The notes beneath the pieces were generated by a model. The model made no database searches. It saw only the letters and a list, made by a program, of their open reading frames with translations, and had not been told where the DNA came from. From Alloactinosynnema sp. L-07 (GTDB taxonomy: Bacteria > Actinomycetota > Actinomycetes > Mycobacteriales > Pseudonocardiaceae), in NCBI RefSeq assembly GCF_900070365.1, contig NZ_LN850107.1:620001-684000 (forward strand): a stretch of 64,000 nucleotides of DNA. Reading direction: 5' to 3'. Positions 38,290 to 46,653 of this stretch are shown here, piece after piece. Both the position numbers and the translations under genes were made by a program. The first letter of the stretch is position 1. Each line of letters begins with the position of its first letter.

Positions 38290-39056
38290 GAAGCGCCGGT
38301 GAGGACCAGCGGGCCGTCCTCGGTGACCGCCACCGAGTGCTCGACGTGGGCGGCGCGGCTGCCGTCGACGGTGTGCAGCGCCCAGCCGTCGGGGGCGACC
38401 TCGTAGGCGTCGTTCCCGCCCGCGTGGAACATCGGCTCGATGGCCAGGACCAGGCCCGGCCGCAGGAGCATCCCGCGGCCGGGCCTGCCGTCGTTGGGCA
38501 CGCCAGGGTCCTCGTGCATGGCGCGGCCGATGCCGTGGCCGCCGAAGTCGGCCGGGATGCCGTAGCCCGCGGCCCGCCCGATCGATCCGACCGCGTGCGC
38601 GATGTCGCCGAGGCGGTTGCCCGGTCGCATCCGCTCGATCGCGGCGGCGAGCGCGGCCTCGGCGGCCTCGATCAGCCGGACGTCGGCGGGATCCTGGCGG
38701 CCGACGATGAAGGAGACGGCGGCGTCGCCGTGCCAGCCGTCGATATTGGCGCCGAAGTCGATGCTGACCAGGTCGCCGTCGTCCAGCCGGGAGTCGTCGG
38801 GGATGCCGTGGACGATGAGGTCGTTGACCGACACGCAGATCACGGCCGGGAACGGCGTGGGCGCGAACCGCGGCCGGTAGTTCAAGAACGACGACTTCGC
38901 CCCGTGCTCGGCCAGCACCGACCGGGCGACCTCATCGAGGTCCAGCAGGCGGACGCCGACGTCGGCGGCCTCCCGAACCGCTGCCAGTGCCGCCGCGACG
39001 ACCTTGCCCGCCGCTCGCATCGCGTCCAGCTCGCCCCGTGTCTTCAGCTCGACCAT
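38280..39056 (-). CDS. map: Methionine aminopeptidase, type I
   Basis: It removes N-terminal methionine from nascent proteins. The 258 residues keep all metal ligands, Asp100, Asp111, His174, Glu207 and Glu239, plus the conserved His83 in NDLIVHGIP. The zinc-finger N-terminal extension of some actinomycete isozymes is absent, so it is the short form and probably a second copy. ATG at 39056 is only 24 bp from a divergent regulator start, so the mRNA may be leaderless. Confidence 0.94.
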   Translation of the reverse strand: MVELKTRGELDAMRAAGKVVAAALAAVREAADVGVRLLDLDEVARSVLAEHGAKSSFLNYRPRFAPTPFPAVICVSVNDLIVHGIPDDSRLDDGDLVSIDFGANIDGWHGDAAVSFIVGRQDPADVRLIEAAEAALAAAIERMRPGNRLGDIAHAVGSIGRAAGYGIPADFGGHGIGRAMHEDPGVPNDGRPGRGMLLRPGLVLAIEPMFHAGGNDAYEVAPDGWALHTVDGSRAAHVEHSVAVTEDGPLVLTGASQR

Positions 39057-39066
39057 GGGGATAACT

Positions 39067-39076
39067 ATACCGGTAT
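39067..39076. promoter_or_regulatory. Palindrome in the 24-bp map/regulator divergent gap
   Basis: ATACCGGTAT is a perfect palindrome in the AT-rich gap. TATAGT on the minus strand (39068-39063) and TATACC on the plus strand (39066-39071) are candidate -10 elements overlapping it. The site could let the small XRE protein control both genes. Confidence 0.5.
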
Positions 39077-39080
39077 TACT

Positions 39081-39347
39081 ATGACGGTCATGGTGCGACC
39101 ACCGCTCAGCCAAGACGAGAGAATCCGCGGCGAACTGCTCGGGGAGCTGCTGCGTGCCGCCCGGGGCGAGCGCAGCATGGTCGAGGTCGCCGCCACCGCT
39201 GGGATCTCCGTGGAGACCCTGCGCAAGATCGAACGCGGCAGGGTCCCCACTCCGGCTTTCTTCACCGTCGCCGCCATCGCGGGCGCGGTCGGCATCCCAC
39301 TGGACGAGCTGATCGCGCGGTCACGGCCGCACCGGCTGTCCGCCTAG
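39081..39347 (+). CDS. Small XRE-family helix-turn-helix regulator
   Basis: This 88-residue protein is essentially one HTH domain (VEVAATAGISVETLRKIERG near residues 38-57), followed by a short AGAVGIPLDELIA helix. It is divergent from map with a palindrome in the gap, which suggests control of itself and possibly map. It is convergent with asnB with only 2 bp between stops. Ligand or partner is unknown. Confidence 0.85.
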   Translation: MTVMVRPPLSQDERIRGELLGELLRAARGERSMVEVAATAGISVETLRKIERGRVPTPAFFTVAAIAGAVGIPLDELIARSRPHRLSA

Positions 39348-39349
39348 TA

Positions 39350-41278
39350 CTAGATCTTGACCGGGTAGTGCGGCTCCGGGATGACCGGCGCGATCCGGCG
39401 CTCGATGAAGATGCCGTGCCAGATCATGAAGACCAGCAGCGCCCAGATCCGGCGGCTGTGGTCCAGCGTTCCGGCCTTGTGCTCTTCGAGCAGGCGCATG
39501 ACGGCGTTCTTGTCGACCAGGGCGTCGGTCTGGGAGGCCATGACGATGTCGCGGGCCCACTCGTACATCTCGTCGCGCAGCCACAGCCGGATCGGGACCG
39601 GGAAGCCCAGCTTGCGGCGGTTGAGCACGTGGGCCGGGACCACCTTGCGAAGCGCCTGGCGCAGGGCGTACTTGGTGGTCTCCTTGGTGATCTTCTGGTC
39701 GAGGGGGACCTCGGCGGCGACCTTGAAGACCTCCGGGTCCAGGAACGGCACCCGCAGCTCCAGCGAGTTCGCCATGGTCATCTTGTCGGCCTTGACCAGG
39801 ATGTCGCCGCGCAGCCACGTGTAGAGGTCGACGTGCTGCATCCGCGTGACCGGGTCCCACGCCCGCGAGTCGCGGTACGGACCGGCGGTGATGTCGGCGT
39901 GGCCGACGCCCGGGTCGAACGTGCGCAGGACTTTCCTCAGTTGGTCGTCGCGGAAGATGCGGGCGTTGCCGTAGTAGCGTTCCTCCAGCGACAAAGCGCC
40001 GCGACGCAGCAGGTCCTTGCCCCGGGTGCCCTCGGGGATCTTGGTCGACACCTTGCCGAGCACGCGGCGCAGCGCGCCCGGGACGCGCTCGAAGGGCGCC
40101 AGCGACAGCGGCTCGCGGTAGATCGTGTAGCCGCCGAACAGCTCGTCGGCGCCCTCGCCGGACAGGACGACCTTGACGTGCTTGCGGGCCTCGCGGGCGA
40201 TGAACCACAGCGGGACCAGGGCCGGGTCGGCCACCGGGTCGTCGAGGTACCAGACGATGAGCGGGAGCGCGTCCATCATCTCCTGGGCGGAGACGGTCTT
40301 CACCACGTGCTTGACGCCGATCGCGGCGGCCGACTCGGCGGCGACGTCGATCTCGGAGTAGCCCTGGCGCTCGAACCCGGTGGTGAAGGTGATCAGGTCC
40401 GGGTTGTGCTCGCGGGCCAGCGCCGCGATGGCGGTGGAGTCGATACCGCCCGAGAGGAATGAGCCGACCGTGACGTCCGCGCGCATGTGCATCCGGACCG
40501 AGTCGCTCATCACCTCGGCGATGCGGCTGTACAGCGTCTCGGCGTCGGCCGGGCCGTGCACCGGGGTCGGGTGGAACCTCGGCGCCCAGTAGCGCTTGAT
40601 CACCGGCTCCTCGCCGGGGACCAGCGTGAACGACGAACCCGACTCGATCCGGTGCACCGTGGTGTGCAGAGTCGCGGGCTCCGGCACGTACTGGAGCGTG
40701 AGGTAGTGCTGCAGAGCCCGGCGGTCGAGGTCCTGGCCGACGCCGAGCAGGTTCGTCAGCTCCAGGATCGACTTCTTCTCGCTGGAGAAGGCCACGCCGC
40801 CGGGGCCGTGGGCGTAGAACAGCGGCTTGATGCCGAACGGGTCGCGCGCGCCGAACAGCGTCTGGGTCTGGCCGTCCCAGATGAGGAACGTGAACATGCC
40901 GCGCAGCCGCGTCACCGCCTCCTCGCCGAGGTAGTGGTAGGCCGCGACGATGGTCTCGGAGTCACCGTCGGTGGTGAACCGGGCGCCGAAGCGCTCGGTC
41001 AGCTCCGCGCGCAGCTCCAGGTAGTTGTAGATCTCGCCGTTGAACAGCAGCGTGTATCGCTCGGGCGACTCCGGGGGACCCCACGGCAGGGGCTGGTGGG
41101 AGTGCTCGATGTCGATCATCGACAGCCGGTTGAACCCGAAGACGGCCTCACCGCCGGTCCATGTCCCGCTCTCGTCGGGGCCGCGGTGCCGCTGGCAGCG
41201 CATCGCCGCCCCTACGGCTGGCCGCGCGGCGGCGGCGTCCATCTCAGAAGGGCAAACCAGACCAAGCAGACCGCACAC
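39350..41278 (-). CDS. asnB: Asparagine synthase (glutamine-hydrolysing)
   Basis: It makes asparagine from aspartate with glutamine amide nitrogen and ATP, or amidates a cell-wall precursor in some actinomycetes. The 642 residues start Met-Cys-Gly, giving the N-terminal nucleophile Cys2, with LFNGEIYNYLELR and DGDSETIV in the glutaminase domain. The synthetase domain has SGGIDSTAIA and SGEGADELFGGY. GTG at 41278 was chosen because Cys2 must follow the start. It is the counterpart of mycobacterial Rv2201, divergent from ctaC. Confidence 0.94.
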   Translation of the reverse strand: MCGLLGLVCPSEMDAAAARPAVGAAMRCQRHRGPDESGTWTGGEAVFGFNRLSMIDIEHSHQPLPWGPPESPERYTLLFNGEIYNYLELRAELTERFGARFTTDGDSETIVAAYHYLGEEAVTRLRGMFTFLIWDGQTQTLFGARDPFGIKPLFYAHGPGGVAFSSEKKSILELTNLLGVGQDLDRRALQHYLTLQYVPEPATLHTTVHRIESGSSFTLVPGEEPVIKRYWAPRFHPTPVHGPADAETLYSRIAEVMSDSVRMHMRADVTVGSFLSGGIDSTAIAALAREHNPDLITFTTGFERQGYSEIDVAAESAAAIGVKHVVKTVSAQEMMDALPLIVWYLDDPVADPALVPLWFIAREARKHVKVVLSGEGADELFGGYTIYREPLSLAPFERVPGALRRVLGKVSTKIPEGTRGKDLLRRGALSLEERYYGNARIFRDDQLRKVLRTFDPGVGHADITAGPYRDSRAWDPVTRMQHVDLYTWLRGDILVKADKMTMANSLELRVPFLDPEVFKVAAEVPLDQKITKETTKYALRQALRKVVPAHVLNRRKLGFPVPIRLWLRDEMYEWARDIVMASQTDALVDKNAVMRLLEEHKAGTLDHSRRIWALLVFMIWHGIFIERRIAPVIPEPHYPVKI

Positions 41279-41560
41279 GCTTTTCGCGCACCTCTCGTGT
41301 CGAGCCGGAGTCATGATGGAGTCGAGTCGCGGGAGAGTGGCCAGTATGCCGGGTGCCACCCCGGCTATTAGGACGGGACGGCGGGCGGCGCGTTGCCCTG
41401 GGAATGTGACCGACCCCGCTGTCACCCTCCGGGGGTGTGGCCTGGGTCGCTGGGCTAGGCTCCGCATTGCTCTCAACAAGCGGAGTTCTGCCCTGTCCGA
41501 CGGGGGGAACCGACGAGTGTTCTGAGCGCGTGAGAGATCGCCTGGAGGAGGAGTCGCGCA

Positions 41561-42523
41561 GTGGGCACACCCATGACCGAGCGCCGGAACCGCGCGTCGG
41601 TGGCCCGGCTGGTCAAGGTCGCCGGTCTCGTCGTGGTGGTCGCACTTGCCGCCAGCGGCTGCTCCACCGAGGAGGTGCTGCGGTTCGGCTGGCCAGAGGG
41701 TGTAACCCCGCAGGCCCACCGGATGCGCGACTTCTGGACCTGGTCGGTCGTCGCGTCACTTGTCATCGGTGTGCTGACGTGGGCGCTGATGCTGTGGCCG
41801 GTCGTGGCCCACCGCAAGAAGGGCGACCGACTGCCCCGGCAGTTCCAGTACAACCACATCCTGGAGATCGTCTACACGGCGATCCCGGTGGTCATCGTGG
41901 TCGTGCTGTTCTACTTCACCGCCACCACCCAGAACTACGTCCAGCAGGAGACCGACAAGCCGGACGTGACGGTGGACGTGACCGCCTTCCAGTGGAACTG
42001 GGAGTTCGACCACAAGTCCTACGTCAACACCAAGGGCGCGCTCGACGTGCCCGCCGCGCCGGGGGACACCACGGTCCGCACGATCGGCAGCTCCACGGAG
42101 ATCCCGCTGCTGGTCCTGCCGACCAACCGGAAGATCCACTACAACCTGCGCGCGACCGACGTCATCCACTCGTTCTTCATCCCGGAGTTCCTGTTCAAGC
42201 GGGACGTCTTCCCGCACCCGGACAAGAACAACCAGGACTCGACGTTCCAGAACGAGATCGACCGGACCGGTTCCTTCGTCGGGCGCTGCGCCGAGCTGTG
42301 CGGCACGTACCACTCGGCGATGAACTTCGAGGTCCGGGCCATTACGCCGGAGCTGTTCGACCAGTACATGGCGCTGCGCACCAAGGTGAACCCGGCTACG
42401 GGCAAGGGCTACACCACCGCCGAGGCGCTGACCCAGATGAACTGCGGCGAGCTGTGCACGCCGCACTCGGTGACCACGCAGCCGTTCAACACCGACCGCA
42501 CCGCCCGCAAGGAGTCCGGCTGA
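41561..42523 (+). CDS. ctaC: Cytochrome c oxidase subunit II
   Basis: This CuA-bearing subunit of the aa3 oxidase has 320 residues. It has a lipoprotein-type signal ending at Cys34 (LAASGC), two membrane helices (about 61-81 and 102-121) and the periplasmic cupredoxin domain. CuA ligands are His203, Cys243, Glu245, Cys247, His251 and Met254. A C-terminal tail carries a second CGELC..H pattern (Cys295, Cys299, His302). GTG at 41561 follows GGAGGAGGAG. The gene pairs with ctaF. Confidence 0.95.
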   Translation: MGTPMTERRNRASVARLVKVAGLVVVVALAASGCSTEEVLRFGWPEGVTPQAHRMRDFWTWSVVASLVIGVLTWALMLWPVVAHRKKGDRLPRQFQYNHILEIVYTAIPVVIVVVLFYFTATTQNYVQQETDKPDVTVDVTAFQWNWEFDHKSYVNTKGALDVPAAPGDTTVRTIGSSTEIPLLVLPTNRKIHYNLRATDVIHSFFIPEFLFKRDVFPHPDKNNQDSTFQNEIDRTGSFVGRCAELCGTYHSAMNFEVRAITPELFDQYMALRTKVNPATGKGYTTAEALTQMNCGELCTPHSVTTQPFNTDRTARKESG

Positions 42524-42578
42524 GGCCGGGCGAGCGGACACAGGGGAACAACGGTCGACAGGTGAATGTGAGGACAGC

Positions 42579-42980
42579 ATGAAGGTCGAAGCCAGGCTCT
42601 TCGACGTCACGACCATCTTCTTCTTTCTCTCCGCCGTCGTGTACGGCGTGTGGTCCAAGGAGCCGGTGGGTACGGTCGGGCTGATCCTGACCGGCGGTCT
42701 GTCGCTGATCGTCGGGTCCTACTTCCACTTCGTCGCCCGCAGGCTCAGCCAGCGGCCGGAGGACAACCCGGAAGCCGAGGTCAGCGACGGCGCGGGCGAG
42801 CTGGGCTTCTTCAGCCCGCACAGCTACTGGCCGGTGGCCATGGCCGCCTCGGCGGGTCTGGCGGGCCTGGCGATGGCGTTCTGGCAGATCTGGCTGCTGG
42901 TCATCGCCGCCGTCCTGATCCTGATCACCATCGGCGGGCTGGTGTTCGAGTACCACACCCGGCCCGACCCCACCGACTGA
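42579..42980 (+). CDS. ctaF: Cytochrome c oxidase subunit IV (actinobacterial)
   Basis: This 133-residue four-helix membrane protein (about residues 9-26, 30-50, 85-102 and 104-123) starts MKVEARLFDVTTIFFFLSAVVYG and has the conserved GFFSPHSYWP segment. It is an accessory subunit of the actinobacterial aa3 oxidase within the bcc-aa3 supercomplex. It lies 55 bp after ctaC and is closed by a terminator. Confidence 0.93.
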   Translation: MKVEARLFDVTTIFFFLSAVVYGVWSKEPVGTVGLILTGGLSLIVGSYFHFVARRLSQRPEDNPEAEVSDGAGELGFFSPHSYWPVAMAASAGLAGLAMAFWQIWLLVIAAVLILITIGGLVFEYHTRPDPTD

Positions 42981-42999
42981 TCCTTTCGCCGAAGTACCG

Positions 43000-43029
43000 A
43001 CGCCGCCGAGTCATTCGACTCGGCGGCGT
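43000..43029 (+). terminator. Intrinsic terminator after ctaF
   Basis: Perfect 13-bp arms (43000-43012 and 43017-43029, ACGCCGCCGAGTC type) with an ATTC loop are followed by TTATT, the most canonical terminator in this window. Confidence 0.9.
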
Positions 43030-43202
43030 TTATTCATTGTCTTGGAGCCGGTCGGGGCAATGCCCCTAGGCCAACCCCACGCAACCCGAGAATCGAACCA
43101 CTCGGTCGATTCGACACAGCCCCTATTCCTGGCACGATCGCGCCTGCCCTGTCCTTGCCCGCCGGGTGACCCCCGGCGGGCGGCCAGTTAGAAGGAGCGT
43201 TC

Positions 43203-44375
43203 GTGAAACTTGCCTCCCGAATGGAACGCCTCGGCACGGAATCGGCTTTCGAGGTGCTCGCGAAGGCCAAGGCGCTGGAGAAGACCGGCCGCTCGGTGAT
43301 CCACCTGGAGATCGGCGAGCCGGACTTCGACACCCCCGCCCACATCGCGAGCGCCGCGCAGGAAGCGCTGAGCAAGGGCCACACCCACTACGTGCCCGCG
43401 CCGGGCATCCCGGAGCTGCGCACCGCGGTCGCCGACTTCCTCGAACGCAAGAATCGCCTGGTCACGACCCCGGACCGGGTCATCGTCACCCCTGGCGCCA
43501 AGCCGATCATGTTCTTCGCGATCATGGCGCTGTGCGAGGAGGGCGACGAGGTCATCTACCCCGACCCCGGCTTCCCGATGTACGCCTCGATCACCGCGTT
43601 CGCCGGGGCCAAGCCCGTGCCGATCCCGCTGCGCGAGTCGAACAACTTCACCATCGATCCAGACGAACTCGCGTCGCTGGTGACCGACCGGACCAAGCTG
43701 CTCATCCTCAACTCGCCGCACAACCCCTGCGGCAGTTCGCTGTCCCAGGAGCAGATCGAGGCCATCGCCAAGATCGCCATCGAACGCGACCTCACGGTGC
43801 TCAGCGACGAGGTCTACTGGGCGCTGCAGTACGACGGGTCGCACCGCAGCGTGCTCAGCGTGCCCGGCATGGCCGAGCGGACGATCCTGCTCGACGGCTG
43901 GTCGAAGACGTTCGCCATGACCGGCTGGCGGCTGGGTTTCGGGGTGTTCCCGCAGTGGCTGGTCGAGCCGGTGAGCAGGCTGGTGATCAACTCGGTGTCC
44001 TGCACGTCGGCGTTCAGCCAGTACGCGGCCGTCGCCGCCCTGGACGGCCCGTGGGACGAGGTGGACCGGATGAAGGCCGAATTCGAGTCGCGCGCGTCGC
44101 TGATCGTGGACGGGCTCAATGAGATCCCGGGGGTGTCGTGTGTGCGGCCGGGCGGGGCTTTCTACGCCTTCCCGAACGTGTCCGAGCTTGGCCTGTCGTC
44201 CGGGGAGCTGTCGGACCGGCTCTTGGCTGAGGCGGGTGTGGCGGCCCTGCCTGGGACAGCGTTCGGTGACTACGGTGAGGGCTACCTGCGGTTCTCCTAC
44301 GCCAACTCCCCGGACAACATCCGCGCCGCGCTGGCCGCGTTCGCCGAGCTCGCTGGAAAGGTCGCCCATGGCTGA
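43203..44375 (+). CDS. Class I/II pyridoxal-phosphate aminotransferase
   Basis: This 390-residue PLP enzyme has HLEIGEPDFDTP, TPGAKPIMFFAI, NSPHNPCGS, the tyrosine region SDEVYWALQYDG and the Schiff-base lysine in LDGWSKTFAMTGWRLG. It resembles aspartate/alanine-type aminotransferases; the amino donor is not decidable. It overlaps the following hydroxyacid dehydrogenase by 8 bp, so the two likely act in one pathway, for example glyoxylate or hydroxypyruvate from an amino acid. Confidence 0.9.
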   Translation: MKLASRMERLGTESAFEVLAKAKALEKTGRSVIHLEIGEPDFDTPAHIASAAQEALSKGHTHYVPAPGIPELRTAVADFLERKNRLVTTPDRVIVTPGAKPIMFFAIMALCEEGDEVIYPDPGFPMYASITAFAGAKPVPIPLRESNNFTIDPDELASLVTDRTKLLILNSPHNPCGSSLSQEQIEAIAKIAIERDLTVLSDEVYWALQYDGSHRSVLSVPGMAERTILLDGWSKTFAMTGWRLGFGVFPQWLVEPVSRLVINSVSCTSAFSQYAAVAALDGPWDEVDRMKAEFESRASLIVDGLNEIPGVSCVRPGGAFYAFPNVSELGLSSGELSDRLLAEAGVAALPGTAFGDYGEGYLRFSYANSPDNIRAALAAFAELAGKVAHG

Positions 44376-45336
44376 GGTACTGGTCACCCGCAGGCTCGTC
44401 GACGACGCCATGGCGGTGCTGGACTGTGAGTTCGACCTGTGGGAAGGCCCGCCCACGGCGATTCCGAGGGCCGAGTTCCTGCACCGGGCGAAGGGCAAGG
44501 ACGGTCTGCTCACGCTCCTGACGGAAAAGGTCGACGCCGAACTACTGGACGCGGCGGGCCCGCAGTTGCGCGTCGTGGCGAACTACGCGGTGGGCGTGGA
44601 CAACATCGACATCCCCGAATGCACCCGCCGGGGAATCCTGGTCGCCAACACACCGGACGTGCTGACCGAGGCCACAGCGGACATCGCCTGGTCACTGATC
44701 CTGTCCTGCGTGCGGCGGGTGGCGGAGGGGGACCGGTTCCTGCGGTCGCGGCAGGAGTGGATCTGGGACCCGCGGATGATGCTGGGGCAGGAGCTGTACG
44801 GGCGCACGCTCGGCATCGTCGGCTGCGGTCGGATCGGCCAGGCCACCGCCCGGCGCGCGCTCGGGTTCGGGATGCGGGTGATCTATCACAACTCCCGTCC
44901 GTTGCCTGCTGAAGTTGCTGGGCCATTGCGGGCGGAACTGCGGACGTTCGACGAGCTGGTTGCTGAGTCCGATGTGATCTCGGTGCATTGTCCGCTGACG
45001 CCCGCGACCCATCACCTGTTCAATGCTTCGGTGTTCGCCCGGATGAAGCCCTCGGCGGTCCTGGTGAACACGGCGCGGGGTCCGGTGGTCGATGAGAAGG
45101 CCCTGGCTGAGGCGGTTCGGGCCGGGGAGATCTTCGGGGCGGGTCTGGACGTGTTCGAGCGGGAGCCGATCGTGGAGGAGGCGCTGCTGGATCTGGACCG
45201 GGTCACCCTGATCCCACACCTGGGCAGCGCGACCATCCAGACGCGGACGGCTATGGGACTGCTGGCGGTGGAGAACCTGCTGGCAGGACTCCGCGGCGAA
45301 CGCCCACGCGGTCTGCTGAACCCCGAGGCACTCTAG
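44368..45336 (+). CDS. D-2-hydroxyacid dehydrogenase (glyoxylate/hydroxypyruvate reductase-like)
   Basis: This NAD(P)-dependent enzyme of 322 residues has VANYAVGVDNID, the Rossmann motif LGIVGCGRIGQATARRA, VHCPLTPATHHL, the catalytic arginine in NTARGPVVDEKAL, and the Glu/His pair (FEREP, PHLGSAT). It is close to the GyaR/GhrB group. ATG at 44368 lies inside the aminotransferase end, with GGAAAGG upstream. It is followed by a bidirectional terminator. Confidence 0.92.
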   Translation: MAEVLVTRRLVDDAMAVLDCEFDLWEGPPTAIPRAEFLHRAKGKDGLLTLLTEKVDAELLDAAGPQLRVVANYAVGVDNIDIPECTRRGILVANTPDVLTEATADIAWSLILSCVRRVAEGDRFLRSRQEWIWDPRMMLGQELYGRTLGIVGCGRIGQATARRALGFGMRVIYHNSRPLPAEVAGPLRAELRTFDELVAESDVISVHCPLTPATHHLFNASVFARMKPSAVLVNTARGPVVDEKALAEAVRAGEIFGAGLDVFEREPIVEEALLDLDRVTLIPHLGSATIQTRTAMGLLAVENLLAGLRGERPRGLLNPEAL

Positions 45337-45342
45337 GCGGTT

Positions 45343-45383
45343 GAACCGGTCGGGGTGGGACAGGATTCCGCCCCGACCGGTTC
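45343..45383. terminator. Bidirectional hairpin terminator
   Basis: Perfect 13-bp arms (45343-45355 and 45371-45383, GAACCGGTCGGGG type) with a 15-nt loop lie between the dehydrogenase and the convergent immunity gene. Confidence 0.8.
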
Positions 45384-45384
45384 G

Positions 45385-45792
45385 TCACGCTTCTGCTTCG
45401 CACCAGGTCACGCAGGCGGGCCGGGCGTGGGTCTCCAAGAATTCCGTGAGCGCTTCGTACGCGAGGTCCGGCGTGGTTTCCGCATGTGGCGGTACCGGCA
45501 ATTCGTGGATACCGGCTAGGTGGTACGTCACCCAGCCGGTGTTATGGCCGTTGCTGGGCACATAGTCGGCGGTGTCGTCGGCCCAGAGCAGCATCGCGGT
45601 GTCGCTGTGGATGCCCACGGTGAGGCTGACGACGTCGGCCGACCGAGGGTCGTGGGGGCCTGCGGCAATCGTCCAGGCCCAAGGGATGACGAGCCCGGTC
45701 GAGTTCAGGTCGCGAATCGCGCTGACCAGATCGATGCCGGGTGCGATGTGGTCGATGTGCACCGATGATCGGGTGAGGATGTCCGGGATCAT
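45385..45792 (-). CDS. Imm1-family immunity protein
   Basis: This 135-residue acidic cytosolic protein has the pattern HSDTAMLLWADDTADYVPS, NTGWVTYHLAGI and an alpha-helical AYEALTEFLETHARP end, as in the Imm1 family that accompanies deaminase toxins. It should bind and block the product of the upstream gene. Its ATG overlaps the deaminase stop by 4 bp (ATGA), so immunity is made together with the toxin. The assignment rests on pattern and context. Confidence 0.8.
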   Translation of the reverse strand: MIPDILTRSSVHIDHIAPGIDLVSAIRDLNSTGLVIPWAWTIAAGPHDPRSADVVSLTVGIHSDTAMLLWADDTADYVPSNGHNTGWVTYHLAGIHELPVPPHAETTPDLAYEALTEFLETHARPACVTWCEAEA

Positions 45793-46601
45793 TGGACTGC
45801 CTTGCCGTGGTAGATGCGGGCGAACGGGTTGCCTTGCGCGTCGGTGCCGAGAACCGTGAGCGAGTTGCCCTTCAGGAGAAGCTCGGCCAAGAATGTCTCA
45901 CATCCCTCGAAGGCCCCTGGCTCCGAACCACAAGGCGCGTGGTTGAGGATCACCCGGCCGTGGCGGCCCTTCGAGGTGACCACCATGAAGGCCGCCTTCA
46001 TCTCGACATGATTGGCGTAGCGCTTCGCACGCCGAGACAGCCCGATCGCGTCGATCCGATCGATGACGTCGCGGTGCCACACATCGTCGCGGGTCGGCCG
46101 CATCTCGCCGAACATCCGCCCGTCTATCTCGATGATCCCGATGGTCGGCGAGTTTCCCGCGCCCCGGATGACGCGCGGTGGCAGGTCATCGGAGTAAGGA
46201 AGCGAGTCTTCGGGATAGCGGTCGCCATGGCGATTGCTGACTCCCGCCACGGGCGGTGGCACGTTCGGATGCTGTCGAGTCCGGACAACACCGCTTGCAC
46301 CAGGATCGCGATCACCATGTGTCCCGCAGGACGGTTCGTCCTGGGCAAGGCCGCCGAGGTAGCGGCTGATGGCCTGGTGTGCGTCGCCCACCACCTCATA
46401 GGAGACGACAATCTCGTCTTTGGTCTGTTCGAGCACCACCACCGCATGCGAAACGTTGCGATCATCCGTTCCGCCCACTGCGGTGCCTAACGCCTGTGCT
46501 GCCTCGCCGAGGGAAGCGACCGCTGCGTGAATCGTGTGTTGCGCCTGGTCCAGCATCGACAGCACGACGCGCATGTGCGCGGCCCATTGGTCGACAGACA
46601 C
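45789..46601 (-). CDS. DddA-like (SCP1.201-type) deaminase toxin
   Basis: This 270-residue protein has an N-terminal helical domain (residues 1-88, start MSVDQWAAHM), a proline/charged linker (about 89-150) and a C-terminal cytidine-deaminase-fold domain. Zinc/catalytic residues are His198 and Glu200 (YANHVEMKAAFMV) with Cys224 and Cys234 (HAPCGSEPG, EGCETFL). The ILNHAPC and KGNSLTVLGT blocks match double-stranded-DNA deaminase relatives of DddA. GTG at 46601 lacks a clear Shine-Dalgarno. Secretion route is unknown. It sits between conserved metabolic genes and looks like an insertion. Confidence 0.83.
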   Translation of the reverse strand: MSVDQWAAHMRVVLSMLDQAQHTIHAAVASLGEAAQALGTAVGGTDDRNVSHAVVVLEQTKDEIVVSYEVVGDAHQAISRYLGGLAQDEPSCGTHGDRDPGASGVVRTRQHPNVPPPVAGVSNRHGDRYPEDSLPYSDDLPPRVIRGAGNSPTIGIIEIDGRMFGEMRPTRDDVWHRDVIDRIDAIGLSRRAKRYANHVEMKAAFMVVTSKGRHGRVILNHAPCGSEPGAFEGCETFLAELLLKGNSLTVLGTDAQGNPFARIYHGKAVQ

Positions 46602-46653
46602 GCGGACAAGCGTAAGTGCCAGATCAACCGCTATGGCGAGTCGGACGGCCCGA

